From Rhodeus uyekii (Eukaryota; Chordata; Actinopteri; Cypriniformes; Acheilognathidae): 64,000 bases of DNA. The notes under the pieces are model-generated. The model worked only from the letters and a program-made list of their open reading frames with translations, was not told the DNA's origin and searched no databases. The stretch's first letter is position 1, and each line of letters starts with the position of its first letter. The translations under genes and the position numbers were made by a program. The stretch is from contig JAWRVZ010000112.1 of assembly GCA_037043235.1 (NCBI GenBank), forward strand, positions 1,054,001 through 1,118,000. The letters run 5' to 3'. This document shows positions 35,871 to 48,182 of this stretch, one piece after another.

Positions 35871-38800
35871 TATTCTTTTCTTTAAATCAACAGTACATTG
35901 TAATTTGTTTTAACATTCTTGACCTTTGCTTTTAGCCCTAGCAGTTGCATTCAGTTAACTTTTTTTACATTTAAATTCAAATATATGTAAAGATATACAA
36001 GATATGGTTACGTTGTAAACAGAAACTGAAGTTGTCATTCACCCTCTGTTGGATGTAAACTTTAGCTAATAATATTAGGTCTTTTTGGGGCCCTGTTTTG
36101 ACGTGAGCTAATGGACTCCCCGACTGGAGCATGTATCCATGTTGACTCCTCTCATCACTGGACCATGGGGTGTCGTCAAGACAACCTCAAGCTACAAAGA
36201 GCCTTCTCAGGCCCATTCAGAGGCACGAGAGAGAGGGGCTTTTGTGCTGGAGTTGTGGGTGGGAAGTAATATATTCATTTAGTGTGCAAACAGACGAATA
36301 AGCATGCTAACTCTACTCTGTTCACTAGCACATTTCATATCTGAGCCGCACACAGAGGTTCGCATTCAACATGCTTTCCCTTTGTCAGCCAGATTAATTA
36401 GCGCTGGAGATGGTCATACAGATTACATATGGACACTTACACACCCGTACATGAACTCATGTCACAATGAAACCGACAGCTGAGAGATTAATGACTCTAT
36501 CACTGAACTTTGATGCAAAGAGACTGTAAGCCATAAAACAAATGCTGTGCCTTTTTGCACATTATGACCAGCAACACTGGCTCAACCAATGGTTTGAGTT
36601 TGTAGTGTAATCTGTTTCTCAGACCAATAGTTTAATCGAGCAATTTAATGGAAACCTATTTGAAAACAATCATTATTTTTGGTGCTAGTTAAAGCAGAAT
36701 ACAGTTTAATTTTGAGTTACCATGTTGAAACTTCAGGAGATCTGATTATGAAACAAAAATCCAACTTGATAAATTGCTTCAGTCCTCCATGAAAGATGTT
36801 ACTTATTTGCAGAATTTTAGAGTATGTTGTTCCAAACCTGTATGCATTTTTCAACTGATCTTCTCTTGTGTTCCACAGAAGAAAAATAAATCTACAGTCA
36901 TGTTTATAGACTTATACATAATCATTATTTACATAATAATAATTTATTTTATGTATGTTAAATATGTACCTAATTTAACATAGAGATTACCTTTGCTTGT
37001 ATAAAGATAATCTTAATAAAAATAAAAGATTGATTTTAGTACTTTAGTAGTATTTTATTTTAATTTATTTAGACCGAAAAGTTTATCAGCCATTGTTACA
37101 ACTTTACCAACAAATAATGACAAAGAAATGTTAAGTAACACATTCAGTTAAATGTGGAATTTTGTAGAAAGACTGAAATAGTATTTTCTTGTAAAATGTA
37201 TATTATTGGTTTTACTGAAAGCTTTGAGATATAAAGATTTGAGATATATTTGAGATGATGAGATATATTTTAGATATATAAAAAATTATCAGTATATTTT
37301 ATTAGTTTTATTGTAGGTTTGTGTTTCTGCTTCAGTCATAACAACCCCAGACAGAAATAACAAACTTTAGTTATATCTGTCTGGATAAACTGGAATTTAA
37401 TGAAGTCAGATGAACACAAAAAGGACTTGAAGGGAAAATATAGGTTAATTTCTAGATGTTGTTGTTGTTGTTATTATTATTATTAGTAGTATCATTATTG
37501 TTTTTGTTACAAGCTGTACTAAATTGTGGTCTGTAAAGGACCAAAACAAAGAACCAAATCAGCTGAGGCTGAAGGCTAAAAGGTTTTACAATGATTAGCG
37601 GTTGCCTCGAAGTGTTTAATCCATGTTGATTTTAAAGGCTTTATATATGGATGGCTAATATTATGCTGAGGCCTTTGGCTCCTGTTCAGCTGCCATAATC
37701 AGTGAGCCATTTATGAAGCTGTCCTGTAGGAATGTGATTTTGTATGACCAGCCGACATAATTCAGGGAAGTGTGAATGTGAGGGCAGGGTGATATCAGCT
37801 GGCTCTTTCATTGGCTAGTATTTCATCGTACTGCTGCTAAATCCAGTTACTCCAGCCTGATGCGTACAGTCACTGCCTCTGTCTGACACAGCACACGTCC
37901 CCTGACTCACAGAAGGCAGCGTTGTCTTGTCTAGACACAGGAGTCAAAATGCAACTCAACTGAATGTTTTAAAGACATAGTCATGTTCTATGTAAATCTT
38001 TCAAACCCATATGCTGTTTTTTTCTGTGGTATTTTTTGAAGAATCATCACATAAAACATATTTATTAGTAACTATTGCCATAATAAACAAGATTATATAT
38101 TACGTGTATTATGTATTTTATTATACAAAGTATTATTTAAAAAAAAATTGTAAGATTATCAGTGAGTCGTTAATAATCAGTGAGTAGTAGATAATAATTA
38201 TAATTTGTTTTTTTAGTGAATGAAATATTACAATACTAATATTGCTTATTTTGTTTAATCTTTCAATTAGTAGAAGAAACAGTAATACTATTAATATTAA
38301 GTGCTTTATTGTAATTGCCATAATAAACCGAATAAGAAACATTTATCATACAAATAGTCATTTGTAAGATTATCAATGAGTAGTTATTTACTATTATTAT
38401 TATTTTATATTTTATAGTTGTTACAATGATAATTTATTAAAATAAAAGAATATTTATTAAACAGTTATTTGTAAGCTTATTAGTAATGCTGTTTTAATTA
38501 ACTAATTATATTGCGTAACATTTAATTATATTAAATATTGAATTTATTACATTAATATTACTTATTTATTATTTTGTGTGTGTGTGTGTATACTTAATAA
38601 TACATGTATATGTATGTGTGTGTATAATGTTTTATTTAATTATGTGTATTTCCATCACATAATAATGGTATGTTCTCTACACAAAGCTATTGTCTACTAT
38701 GTTAAGCTATTGGAAAAGAACATGAAGATACTTTAAAAATTAAACAAATAATAATAGATTGATATGACTTAAATTCCATTTTTGGATCTGGAACGACCAC

Positions 38801-39794
38801 TTCAATATTCAAATGTACTTGAAGGCATGTTAGGAAATGGTGACTTGATTCTCATGACCCTTCACTGACCTCAGCTTGGCACCAACCTAAGACGCCTAAT
38901 TAAGTCCCTGTCACATCTGAGGTCATTCAGACACTCTTTCCTTGTTCCATCACTGTAAGATTCATCAAAGCAGCACACAGCAAGCATCTGGAGTTCACTA
39001 TAAAGGCCAAGAGTGTGTTGAATAATTGAAAACTCCCCAAACCTCAAGGCCATCCCAGGACTTCCCCCTATAAAAGTGGCCACATGAACCCTCTTTTCAT
39101 TTGACTGTGCGATCGGGCTCCAAATTTAGTGGTTCACCCTCACCTGCAGGTGTGCAGGTCATCCTCAATCATTTTTGAAACTGGTTTTGGTTTTTATTGC
39201 TCCGCTCAAGCTATGGGATTTATTTTCTGGTCAGTCAGGCTGGACAAAGGCTAGTTTCTCAGAGAGGGACGGACATCACTCTTCTGAAAAAAAAAAATTG
39301 TTATGATGGGAAAAGCCATGAAAAATTCATGACACACAGCCATATTAAGAAGCTGCTGGGGGCCTTTAAATGTTCTTCAAACAAAGTGACTTGCATTGTG
39401 TCAGAGAGATGTTTAACGTGCCTTATTAAATTTGATTTATCAGTTTTGAACTCTGACTGAATCTGATACACAATTCCGTTGTGTCTTGCCAAGCCTGAAA
39501 TGCAGTCTGTTTAATTATGATGACATATAATTTCAGCAATTAATCTTGGCAGATGTTGTCTTTTCCTCACACTCAATCACTGATTCCGCTTCCTTCCTTT
39601 CTTGATCAGCATCCAGTTGTTTTTTCGCTGGTCTGTTTGGCAGCTGCTTTCATTTGCTATTGTGGTGCTGCCCAGCGTTCAGTTCTTTGCCACATAAACC
39701 AAGATTCAGATCAGCAGTTGTGCTTTTGCATTATTGATCATTTGAAAATGACCTGTTCAAAAAGACTGAATCCCAATTTGCATTATTTACAGTA
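35871..39794. other. intronic stretch, no gene recognised
   Basis: 36055-36480 is relatively GC-balanced and repeat-poor. 36815-36900 may be a family B fragment (TGTTCCAAACCTGTATGCAT). 37455-37490 is a short GTT/ATT repeat. 38000-38660 is extremely AT-rich with scattered TAATAAT runs. A TATA-box-like CTATAAAAGTGGCC lies at about 39068. No coding sequence is supported. Confidence 0.4.
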
Positions 39795-39900
39795 ATACTT
39801 TTAAAATAAGGTCTCATTTGTTAATATTAGGTAATGTATTAATACTAACTAACAAGAACTAACAATGAGCAATATATTCTTACAACATTTATTAACCTTT
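39795..39900. repeat. interspersed repeat, family E fragment
   Basis: AATAAGGTCTCATTTGTTAA and ACTAACAAGAACTAACAATG, the left end of the family also present at 8810 and 33450. Confidence 0.65.
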
Positions 39901-40559
39901 AATCATGGTCATGAATTGATGAAAGACCACCTTGGCAGAAGAAACTCAATGGCTACTTCATTATTGTAAAATGTTAGCCCCGTCCACTGGTGTGTGAGAT
40001 GGCGAGGAGAGAAGAGCAATACAGGATCACTGCACTAAAAATAACATTAGCTTCCAAAGGATCCTAATGCTAGAAATTTGGTATTTATTTTCATCACATC
40101 TCAGTTGAGCATTATTTGTTTCTATTTGGTACATTTCACTGTGTATTCTTTGATAAATCAGTCGCAATTTAGGCACTGGTTTTGCAAACAGACTTTTACG
40201 AAATGTAAAACAGTAATTTTTTACTGTTTTAAAAAGCCACAACGAAGTAAATTTGTTAATCTTAATGATGAGATCAGTCGAGATCAGATCTGAATCCTTT
40301 CATGCTATAATCTAAATACAAAGCATTGTATTTAGATCGGGATATGAAAAGTGCTATAGAATGCAACAATCAACTCTTATCGTTAGTTAACCATGAGAGC
40401 TGTAATGGTAAAAACATGCTAAAGTTTTTGAGACCGGTTCAGATGTAATACTTATTTCATATGCCAAGATGTCAGCCAATCACAAAAGTGGGCGTTTACA
40501 GTAAAGTGTCACACCAGACACCCCCCTCAAACAGAGCGTTCAAATCAGCCTTTTATTTC

Positions 40560-40760
40560 AAAATTCTGACAATTTTTAAAGCAAAAATCATACTAACGTT
40601 ATAAGTGCACTTCAGGAAACATTGTAAAACAATGCAGTTTTATCACTATTTATTACAGCTTGTGTTTGGGTAGAACAGTCATGACATAAGAAACCAAATT
40701 TCGTGTCAAATTTGTGATCTTTTAAAATATGAGAGGTGTTTGTAAAATTAAAACATCCTA
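40560..40760. repeat. interspersed repeat shared with 52610-52700
   Basis: ATAAGTGCACTTCAGGAAAC and the adjoining GTAAAACAATGCAGTTT are the reverse complement of ATAATGTTTTCTGAAGTGCA and AACTGCATTTTATTG at 52625-52665. This shows a dispersed family of unknown class, also ending in GTCATGACATAAGAAACCAA here. Confidence 0.55.
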
Positions 40761-40805
40761 CAAATTTCATAGCTTAAAATGTCTTCCTCATTAACAAAAC
40801 AAATA

Positions 40806-41621
40806 CAGAAATACCTCGGTTTACGAGTTTACTTCGTTCCAAGAGCGAGCTCGTAACCCACAATTCTCGTACACCAAAACAATTTCCCCCATAAGAATGC
40901 ACTAAAAATCACTCGATTCATTCCACACGACCATAAATGCCCATGTTTAAAAAAAAATTTGGTTTTACCCCATTAATTACATTTAAAATTATAACCATTA
41001 AGATCTCGTATAAATACTAATTAATAATTGACAATTAAACTCTAAAAATACTTGAAAATTTACTGTAACGCACACTTTACCTGTCGCTGCTGGCGTGATG
41101 GAGACGAGAAGAGGGGGGCGGGGGAGGGGAAAGGAGGGTGTTACTGCTTAGAGGGAGAATTTCGTACCTTCTTTCTATATGCTGTACTGTACGTATATAT
41201 TTCACTACGTGAAGAATAGCGATCACAATTAATGCAACAGCACGAGGTAAAACCCGCTGTAAATCACTTATGTATATGATCTGTACAGAGTTATAACTGT
41301 GTTATAGTATGCTGTTCTCTAAAAGTGTATGGCCCTTTAAGAACGTCATTACCCTCTGGGTGCTGTACTGAGAACACACGTTAGAATCATTAGAATGCAA
41401 TGTGTCGTATTGCAACTAAACCGAGCGACGCTGAGAAAATGAGCGAGTTAAGGGGTGATAATGGGGTTGGAACCACGTGACTGTTTTCTGAGAGGCTGTC
41501 GTTAGGACTTTTTCACACAAAAATGCGCGTGGGCGAGGGAATATTTTTCTCGCACACCGATACAATGCTCGTATACGTCATACGAGCATATATAAGTCAC
41601 TCGTAAACTGAGGTATCACTG
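40806..41621 (+). mobile_element. Tigger/pogo-like non-autonomous element, copy 2
   Basis: Left end CAGAAATACCTCGGTTTACG and right end CGTAAACTGAGGTATCACTG, with TA on both sides (40804-40805 and 41622-41623). The body matches copies 1, 3 and 4. It carries an extra segment of about 130 bp at roughly 41270-41400 that the other copies lack. No transposase frame. Confidence 0.9.
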
Positions 41622-41639
41622 TATTTAATCAAGCTCCAA

Positions 41640-43194
41640 AAAAACATCCCGGTTTGATATTGTGGATCTGTGAAGTCACACAGACAAATGCATTTGCATA
41701 TGACTGCCTCTAGAACAAGACATCTAGTTTTACATAACGGCACCATAGCCCTCGGCCCCTGGCATTGAGTCAACGGTTGACTCCGTCTCCGTTCAGTTTC
41801 TGACATACTAAACATACTTGAGTTTGTCGACAGCATGACAAATGGAAGAGTGAAAGAAAATTTGCTTTGATGCTCCCAGTTCAAACAGCTCCTCTGTGTC
41901 TCTGAACTGACTTTAGAAGGATTGCAGTGTCATATGTGCTGTTTCACATATTATGACCAAGAATGATCTATATGAAACCGACATTGTTGGGGTCAGAAAC
42001 AAGTTTTAAGAGGAATTCATGGCAAATAATTACCTTATTATTGATTTAAAATATTTCAAAACTCACATTGTCAAATAATTTTTTTACTCCCTTTTCGCAT
42101 TCTATTTTTAATTAAAATAAAGTTGAAATAAAATGAGATTATACATATTTGATGTAAAATTCATGGGTGCAGACTTTGAAAATCCACTCTTAATTTAGTG
42201 TATGATTCATAATATGAATTATATGTTCATTTTTATCTCACATGTGGTTTTGTTCTCATACAGTAGTTGCTTTCTGTGATGAGATGTGGCATTTGTAGGG
42301 TATCCTGAACTTTCTGTCACATTGAGCCACAAATAAAGTCGCTCGCATTGGTTTCTGTGCCAAGTGTAATTGTGGGCACAGGCGAGCTTGTGAAAGAGCC
42401 TTCGAGAGACCACAGCATGACAGCGACGGCACAGGCAGATACAGTGAGCCTGGTGAGAAACAGTAGACTTGGCTGTGTGAGTTTGGTAGTGTATCCACCC
42501 CATCTGTAACTGTGACCTGGGTGGTTTAGGATGGGGATATTTATAGTGCTGAGGGTCCAGCTTTCATGGGAAGTTTGTCTGCTTGAAGGAAGTGGGGCAC
42601 TCTGTCAGAACTCTGGGTTTGAGTGTAATGCGGTTATGGATAATTTATTTGTTTTTATGGCTGATCTTTTGCAGACAGGCTGCTGGGAAGTATGGGGCCC
42701 GATTGCATGAAAGCTAAGAAAATGAATTTAACAAATGGTATGGTTAAGGGCACACTTATGAAACATAGGTTGCAATTGAAGAGCTTATCTTATTTAAAAT
42801 TACCAATAGGGTGGAATTATGTCACAGCCGTGAATCATGTTTTGCCACTTGCTAGTCAGTAGCGATGGGTAAACTTTTGCAAATCATAAAAAAAAACAAT
42901 GATTAAAAGTGTGTATCAAACTGCCTGTCAAGTGATTAAGACTTTTTTTAAACAATTTCAATGGGGCGATTTTCTCTGTGAACCCATGAACTATTGTCTA
43001 CTTGGCTTTTACATTGATCTTGGATCAATAAAAAGGAAGAGTTTAGTTAAAAGTTTCTTATTGGTCTGATTAACCATGCTCTGCATAAATATGTTAATTG
43101 CATAACATAGAGATGTTAATTGCATTTAATAGATAACATCCTTCAATAAAACATTTAGAATTAGTTTGTGAAAGATGTTTTTATGCAAGTTTGG
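41640..43194. other. intronic stretch, no gene recognised
   Basis: No supported coding sequence. Frames of 94-95 codons on the minus strand at 41597-41884 and 42219-42503 lack recognisable domains. Confidence 0.4.
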
Positions 43195-43480
43195 TCTGCG
43201 TTTCAAAGTCAAAGTCAGCTTTATTGTCAATTCTGCCATATATACTGTGCATGCATACAGAGAGTTTTCTATGACTCTCAGACCCTAGGTGCCTAACAAC
43301 AACAAAACGACAACAACAAAAGTTTAACAGTAACAACAACAGAAGAAAGATTAAAAAAAGTTGGATAAAGTGAATTATGGAGGTAAAGTGGCGATGGCAA
43401 ATAGTGCAATTCGGATTAAGTCAGTGCAGGTAAAAATTATAAGAGTGAATGCAAAAAAAACAAAACAATTTGCATTGTTC
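43195..43480. repeat. interspersed repeat (GTCAAAGTCAGCTTTATTGT type)
   Basis: Contains AAAGTCAGCTTTATTGTCAA, TTCTGCCATATATACTGTGC and an (AAC)n-rich stretch at 43297-43345, as in a dispersed repeat common in fish. The class is not determinable by eye. Confidence 0.5.
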
Positions 43481-45164
43481 TGAACTGCAGGCGTCACTTG
43501 CGTGTGCCGTTTCGTTTAAACGGTGAATCATTTTGTGCAGAAGATTGTTTTAATTGATTCAAAGTTTCAAAAAGCATGCAGCTGAAAGTTATTTTGAAAG
43601 CTATCATTATTTTTGCAGTTCTGTTTTCTACCACTAGTGGGATAATATATCTGTGCATGGAAATTTTAGTATAGCATTATAGAAAATGGACACTGCTGTG
43701 AACTTTAATTGAGTTTTTCCCATGCTGAACTGTCTTATCCCTTGAAGTGGTACTTCAATCAAAGCACAATATAATTGATCGTTTTAGATCATATTTGTTT
43801 TCCCTGTTTAGGTGGAAAGTTCTTGGCTAGCATAAGCTGCAAAGTTGAACAGACATTATCCAGATAGTGAAAAGTCTACGCAAGACGTGTTATGGAAAGG
43901 TCAACAATAGTGTCTGGAATGCAGGGTATGCTGTGATGCCCCTCTATGTTCAAGAGCTCTATTAATAAGACACTCTCTCTCTCATGAGCTTGCTACTGTT
44001 TCACCCTCTTACTCTCCGTCATTTTTCTTTCAATTCTCACGCCTTCTTGGAAAAATCCGAAATACAGCCGGGGATTGTTCGTAACACCCATTCAGCATAT
44101 TTTACAGACAAATCTCCTTTAGCGGCTCCTAACGACAACGGTTTGATATCTGAAAAGACGTCTTATATGCTGTGAATTATGTTTCAGTCCTCTTTCTACA
44201 TGCTGAATGGCAGCATTGTCCCACAAGATGGATAAATGGCTTTCTTAATCATCCAAAGTGGCAACTTTTCATGTTCATTGTCATGCCCAATGAGGCGTGA
44301 CAGCGTAACATTCTGTTAGGGGCCATAAAAATGTGGGGTCACTGCCAACCCCTCCCAGAGAGACAGAGGGGTCAGTCTCCTCATGGCGCTGCTGTGTGAG
44401 GCATGCCTCACGGGCCTGACGTTGCCCTGCCAGTCCCGGCATCTATCTATTCCCCTGGGAACGTTTCCAAACAATACAGTCCCTTCAGCCCAGGGACGAT
44501 TCGGAGGGGCCGTCTCAGAGTTTTATCCTTTAATACAGGGTGAAGTGCTTGTCATTCTTGTGTGGAGTCCTTGCGCTCTCTCTTTCACTTCCTCCCCCCC
44601 CCCCCTCTTTTTCTATGACTGGTCTGTGAAGAAGAGATTCTGTATTGTGTTGCCTTAACTGTCATTGGTGTTAAATCAACACCACCTGCATGTCTATTCT
44701 AGAGAAGATTTAAAAGCAGTCAGCCTAACGAGGCTCTATTATTCGGTTTGCTGTTCGCTAACTGTGGAGGTTGAGCTCTATTTGAGACCTTTTGTGTATG
44801 CTGCTTTTCAGGGTACAACCTAATGTTGAGGGGGGGCTTAAATACTCAACAGGACCTCTTGGAACACACCTCCAAAATCTGGTAATGGGTCAGCTTGGGG
44901 CACTGTTATTTGTTTGGTTTGTTTAATAGTAAGTATAGTGGGGTCAAGTCATTATCTTGTAACTTGGGTGAAATTCAGTGAATTAATTGGACGTATATCT
45001 TATTGTACGGCTTGGCAGAGGCACTCACTTTGTTAGTTTTAGTTTGCTGTTGCTAACAAGTCTCAATGGTTAGTTACCAACTTACCATACCAACGTTTAG
45101 TTGTATCATAAAAAAGTTTGGTTATAGTCACCTCATCTTCAAGGGTTTGAAAATTGATTTTTTT
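43481..45164. other. intronic stretch, no gene recognised
   Basis: A 12-base poly-C run at about 44594-44605 and relatively GC-rich sequence at 44330-44560. Frames at 43984-44175 and 44383-44658 have no domain similarity. Confidence 0.4.
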
Positions 45165-45500
45165 TTAATTAATTACTCACCCTCATCTTGTTCCAAATCT
45201 TTGATGAATTCTGGGAGCTTTCTGTCCCCCCCATAGGCCACTACACAACTACCACTTTGGCATGATCATTTTATATGAGGAATAGAATAAATGTAGGCTT
45301 TCATTGAGACAAACATTAATCAATGCTCACAACAGTTGTGGTAAACCAATGGAAGCTCATGCATGTTCATTTGACGTACGAGAACCAATGAGGTTCAATC
45401 TCGTGTGTTACCCAGCACATTTCAGCTTCCGCAAGAACCAATGAGGTTCATTCTTGTTACACAGCACGTTTGAGCTTAAGCAAGAGGTTTTTCTTGTTCG
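45165..45500. repeat. family B fragment followed by short tandem duplication
   Basis: 45170-45300 contains ATTACTCACCCTCATCTTGT and TCCAAATC, a family B piece. At 45375-45490 a unit of about 60 bp with GAACCAATGAGGTTCAWTCT and CAGCACRTTTSAGCTT is repeated about twice. Confidence 0.6.
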
Positions 45501-46525
45501 TCAAGCAGGTTCATGTGAGCTGCTGTTTATGTTCTCTGATCAGTGTTTATTGGTGAATAAAAGCCTAAATTCAATCTGTTCATCATATAAAGCAATCAAG
45601 TCAAAACCATTAAACTCCATTCAGATGCATTAGTTTTACGATCTCTTTATTAACTTTTTGAAGCATCAATGTTTTACATAAATGTATGATGCAACTGACT
45701 AATGGCAAATGACTAGTCTAGAAAACAGTTTTATTCTACATAATAGTGGCTGCCATATTGAAATCACATGACCAGCTCTTTTCTTATTCTCTTTTGAGCC
45801 CTTACTTTTTTCAATGAGCATTCAATAAACTGAGTTCATAAGAGTCTTTTACTCCGGAATCAGACTATCCAAATGATTCTTATTAGCCGCTACTTTTTAG
45901 TGAATCACAAACCTTTATGAATCTGTTGGAGCAGAATCATTCCCTGAATAGTAACTTGTTAATTTTGTCTTTCCCAACTCCATAAGCTAAGAACTGTTAC
46001 CGTTTTATATTGAACTTTAGACTTGTGAGATTTAGTGTAGCTTCTAACTGTTTTTTCAAATGAGTAGTTAGTACATTTATTGTTGAAATTTTCCATTTTC
46101 AAGCATTTCTGCTTTCCAAATACTTCAAATTCAAAATAAACTTTAATGAAGCCATTAAGGAACAAGAATCTTTCAAATTGTTTAATTCCCATGGTTCCAT
46201 TTCCCCTTTTATCTTTAGTTTATTAATAGAGAACTTGCACTTTTAAAGTTGGTATACTGTGAAGTTGCTGCATGGTTATTGCCAGGTTAATAATCTATCA
46301 CACAAATAATTTGTTATATGTGAAATGCAGAACTTGGAGAACGAGATATGGGTAATGAAAGAAAGGTGCTCCACTTATTCGCAACGGTGAATCAGGGGTG
46401 ATGCTGAACGATAACACGTCATCAAATGTCTCCCATGAGCCACAACGGCATTAAACCTCCTCTCTCCAGATTGCTCAATGCCACTCTGTGTAAGAGCTAA
46501 TCTGCATGTTTTTCTACCCTCACAG

Positions 46526-46605
46526 ACTGTCTCCACAGGCATGTGCTATGCCACTGTATAACCAAGAGGACAGCAGCCTCCCGAACATTATATGTCTGAC
46601 AAATG
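46526..46605 (+). other. possible extra non-coding exon (weak)
   Basis: An 80-bp segment bounded by a pyrimidine-rich acceptor (TTTTTCTACCCTCACAG) and a donor-like AAATG|GTATGC. It contains two out-of-frame ATGs. It would be 5' UTR between the CpG-rich first exon and the sema exon. Splice-site shape alone supports it. Confidence 0.15.
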
Positions 46606-46914
46606 GTATGCGTGTTATTTTCTTGTCATTGTTCTTAAATAAGGCTGTTTTTACAGGCCTTGTCTGAAGGTTGTTGTCTTGTCAAAATCACAATTAATTA
46701 ATATATTTGACCACTTCATTCTTATAAATACATAAGCATGTTCTTATAAAGCATGGTAATTCTCTTTTGAGTACCTATATAATGCATGTAATATTATCAT
46801 GGTACATTGTCAAAAAAAAACAATAATGCTATAATCCTGTTTTTTGTTGTTTCTTTTTAATGTATTCTGGTAACAGTGGCCTTTAAAACAAATTATCTTT
46901 AAAATATAAATGGT

Positions 46915-47020
46915 TACAATATATATATTTTTTGTTTATTTACTACACACACATACACTTATGTTTATGTATGCATATATTTATATGTGTGTGTGTGTGT
47001 ATGTTTTATATATAAATTGT
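46915..47020. repeat. AT-rich and (TG)n simple repeat next to the first coding exon
   Basis: TATATAT runs, ACACACATACAC and a TG run of about 9 units (46987-47002), ending about 75 bp upstream of the acceptor. Confidence 0.75.
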
Positions 47021-47094
47021 TAATTTGTTGAAAGTTACTTCTTACATGCTGTTGATTAACTGACTCATATCATATGCAATCAGTGTTTTTGCAG

Positions 47095-48182
47095 TGCAGT
47101 GTGGCATGGCCCTCATCTTGACCCTGCTTCAGTCCCTCATCCTGGGTGTTTTAGGGGTCCACAGCAGTTACCCTCACTTCTCTTCCAACGACACGGTCTT
47201 CCAGCACCTGGCATTGCACCCTGACCCCAGCATAGGAACGGTCTACATAGGGGCTCGGGACCATCTGTTTCAGCTGGCTGGCCTTGATGGCCTTCGTCTT
47301 GAACTGGATGAGAGAACCGGCCCAGTGAGAGATAGCAAAGACTGTCTGCCTCCAGTAACCCTGGAGAACTGCCCTCAGGCTGGGCTCGTTAGCAACCACA
47401 ATAAGCTCCTGTTGGTGGATCCATACTCCCTCCAGCTCATCACCTGTGGCAGCGTACACCAGGGCACTTGCCAGAAACGTAGCCTCATCAATGTGAACGA
47501 AGTCCTCTTCTCTGCAGAGAGACCTGTTGATACGCAGTATGTGGCCGCTAACGACCCTACTGTGTCAACGGTTGGGCTTGTGGTGCGACCGCAAGGCAAG
47601 GCTCCCGTCCTGTATGTAGGCCGAGGCTACACCAGCAGTCACCCGCCAGTCTCCACTCGCCAACTTTCAGCAGAGCCAGTGTTTTCCCACGAGGAAACTG
47701 CCAAGCTCACCGTTGCCGGCCGCCTCTCAGAATACGATCACAATTTTGTCGCAACCTTTGCGCGACACAACCACGTCTACTTTTTCTTCTATAGGCGCGA
47801 CCTGAAAGCTCCCTCACGGGAATATCGTACGTATGTGGCACGGGTTTGTCTGGACGATCAGGCGTATTATTCTTACGTTGAGGTACCACTAATGTGTCGC
47901 TCGGACTCAACAGGAAGGAACTACAATTTCCTCCAGGGAGCACAGGTGGGTGGTGAGGAATCTGGAGGTTCGCAAGTTTTGATGGGAGTTTTTTCGACGG
48001 CAGTTAGTGCTGCTAATGGACCCAGTGAGGAATCGGCATTGTGCGTGTACTCTCTGGATGAAGTGGACCGTGCTATTGATGCTACACGAGACCTGTGCTA
48101 CACACAGTATGGGGAGAAAAACGGCAACAAGGTGGCATACATCGAGTATGACGTTAAATCCAACTGTGCCTACCTGCCCACA
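47095..48182 (+). CDS. plxnb1: plxnb1 coding exon 1: signal peptide and most of the sema domain
   Basis: The acceptor region reads TTTTTGCAGTGCAG, so the exon starts at 47095 or 47100. Translation starts at the ATG at 47106 (MALILTLLQS..), whose context GGCATGG is strong; the coding part is 359 codons. A hydrophobic signal peptide of about 21 residues is followed by sequon N28-D-T. Semaphorin-fold landmarks follow: VYIGARDHLFQL, the paired cysteines in DSKDCLPP/TLENCPQ and LITCGS/GTCQKRS, VARVCLDD, VPLMCRSD, ALCVYSLDEVDRAID and RDLCYTQYG. It ends CCC ACA|GTGAGT in phase 0. Large single exons carrying most of the sema domain are usual in plexins. Confidence 0.95.

Larger units (their letters stand above)
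4928..47094 (+). other. plxnb1: putative first intron of plxnb1 (repeat-rich)
   Basis: Between the donor at 4928 and the acceptor at 47093-47094 I find no exon that adds recognisable protein sequence on either strand, apart from transposase remnants. The interval is filled with transposon, SINE and satellite sequence, listed separately. A possible additional non-coding exon lies at 46526-46605. Comparatively repeat-poor parts are 29.2-32.8 kb and 36.0-36.5 kb. Confidence 0.5.
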
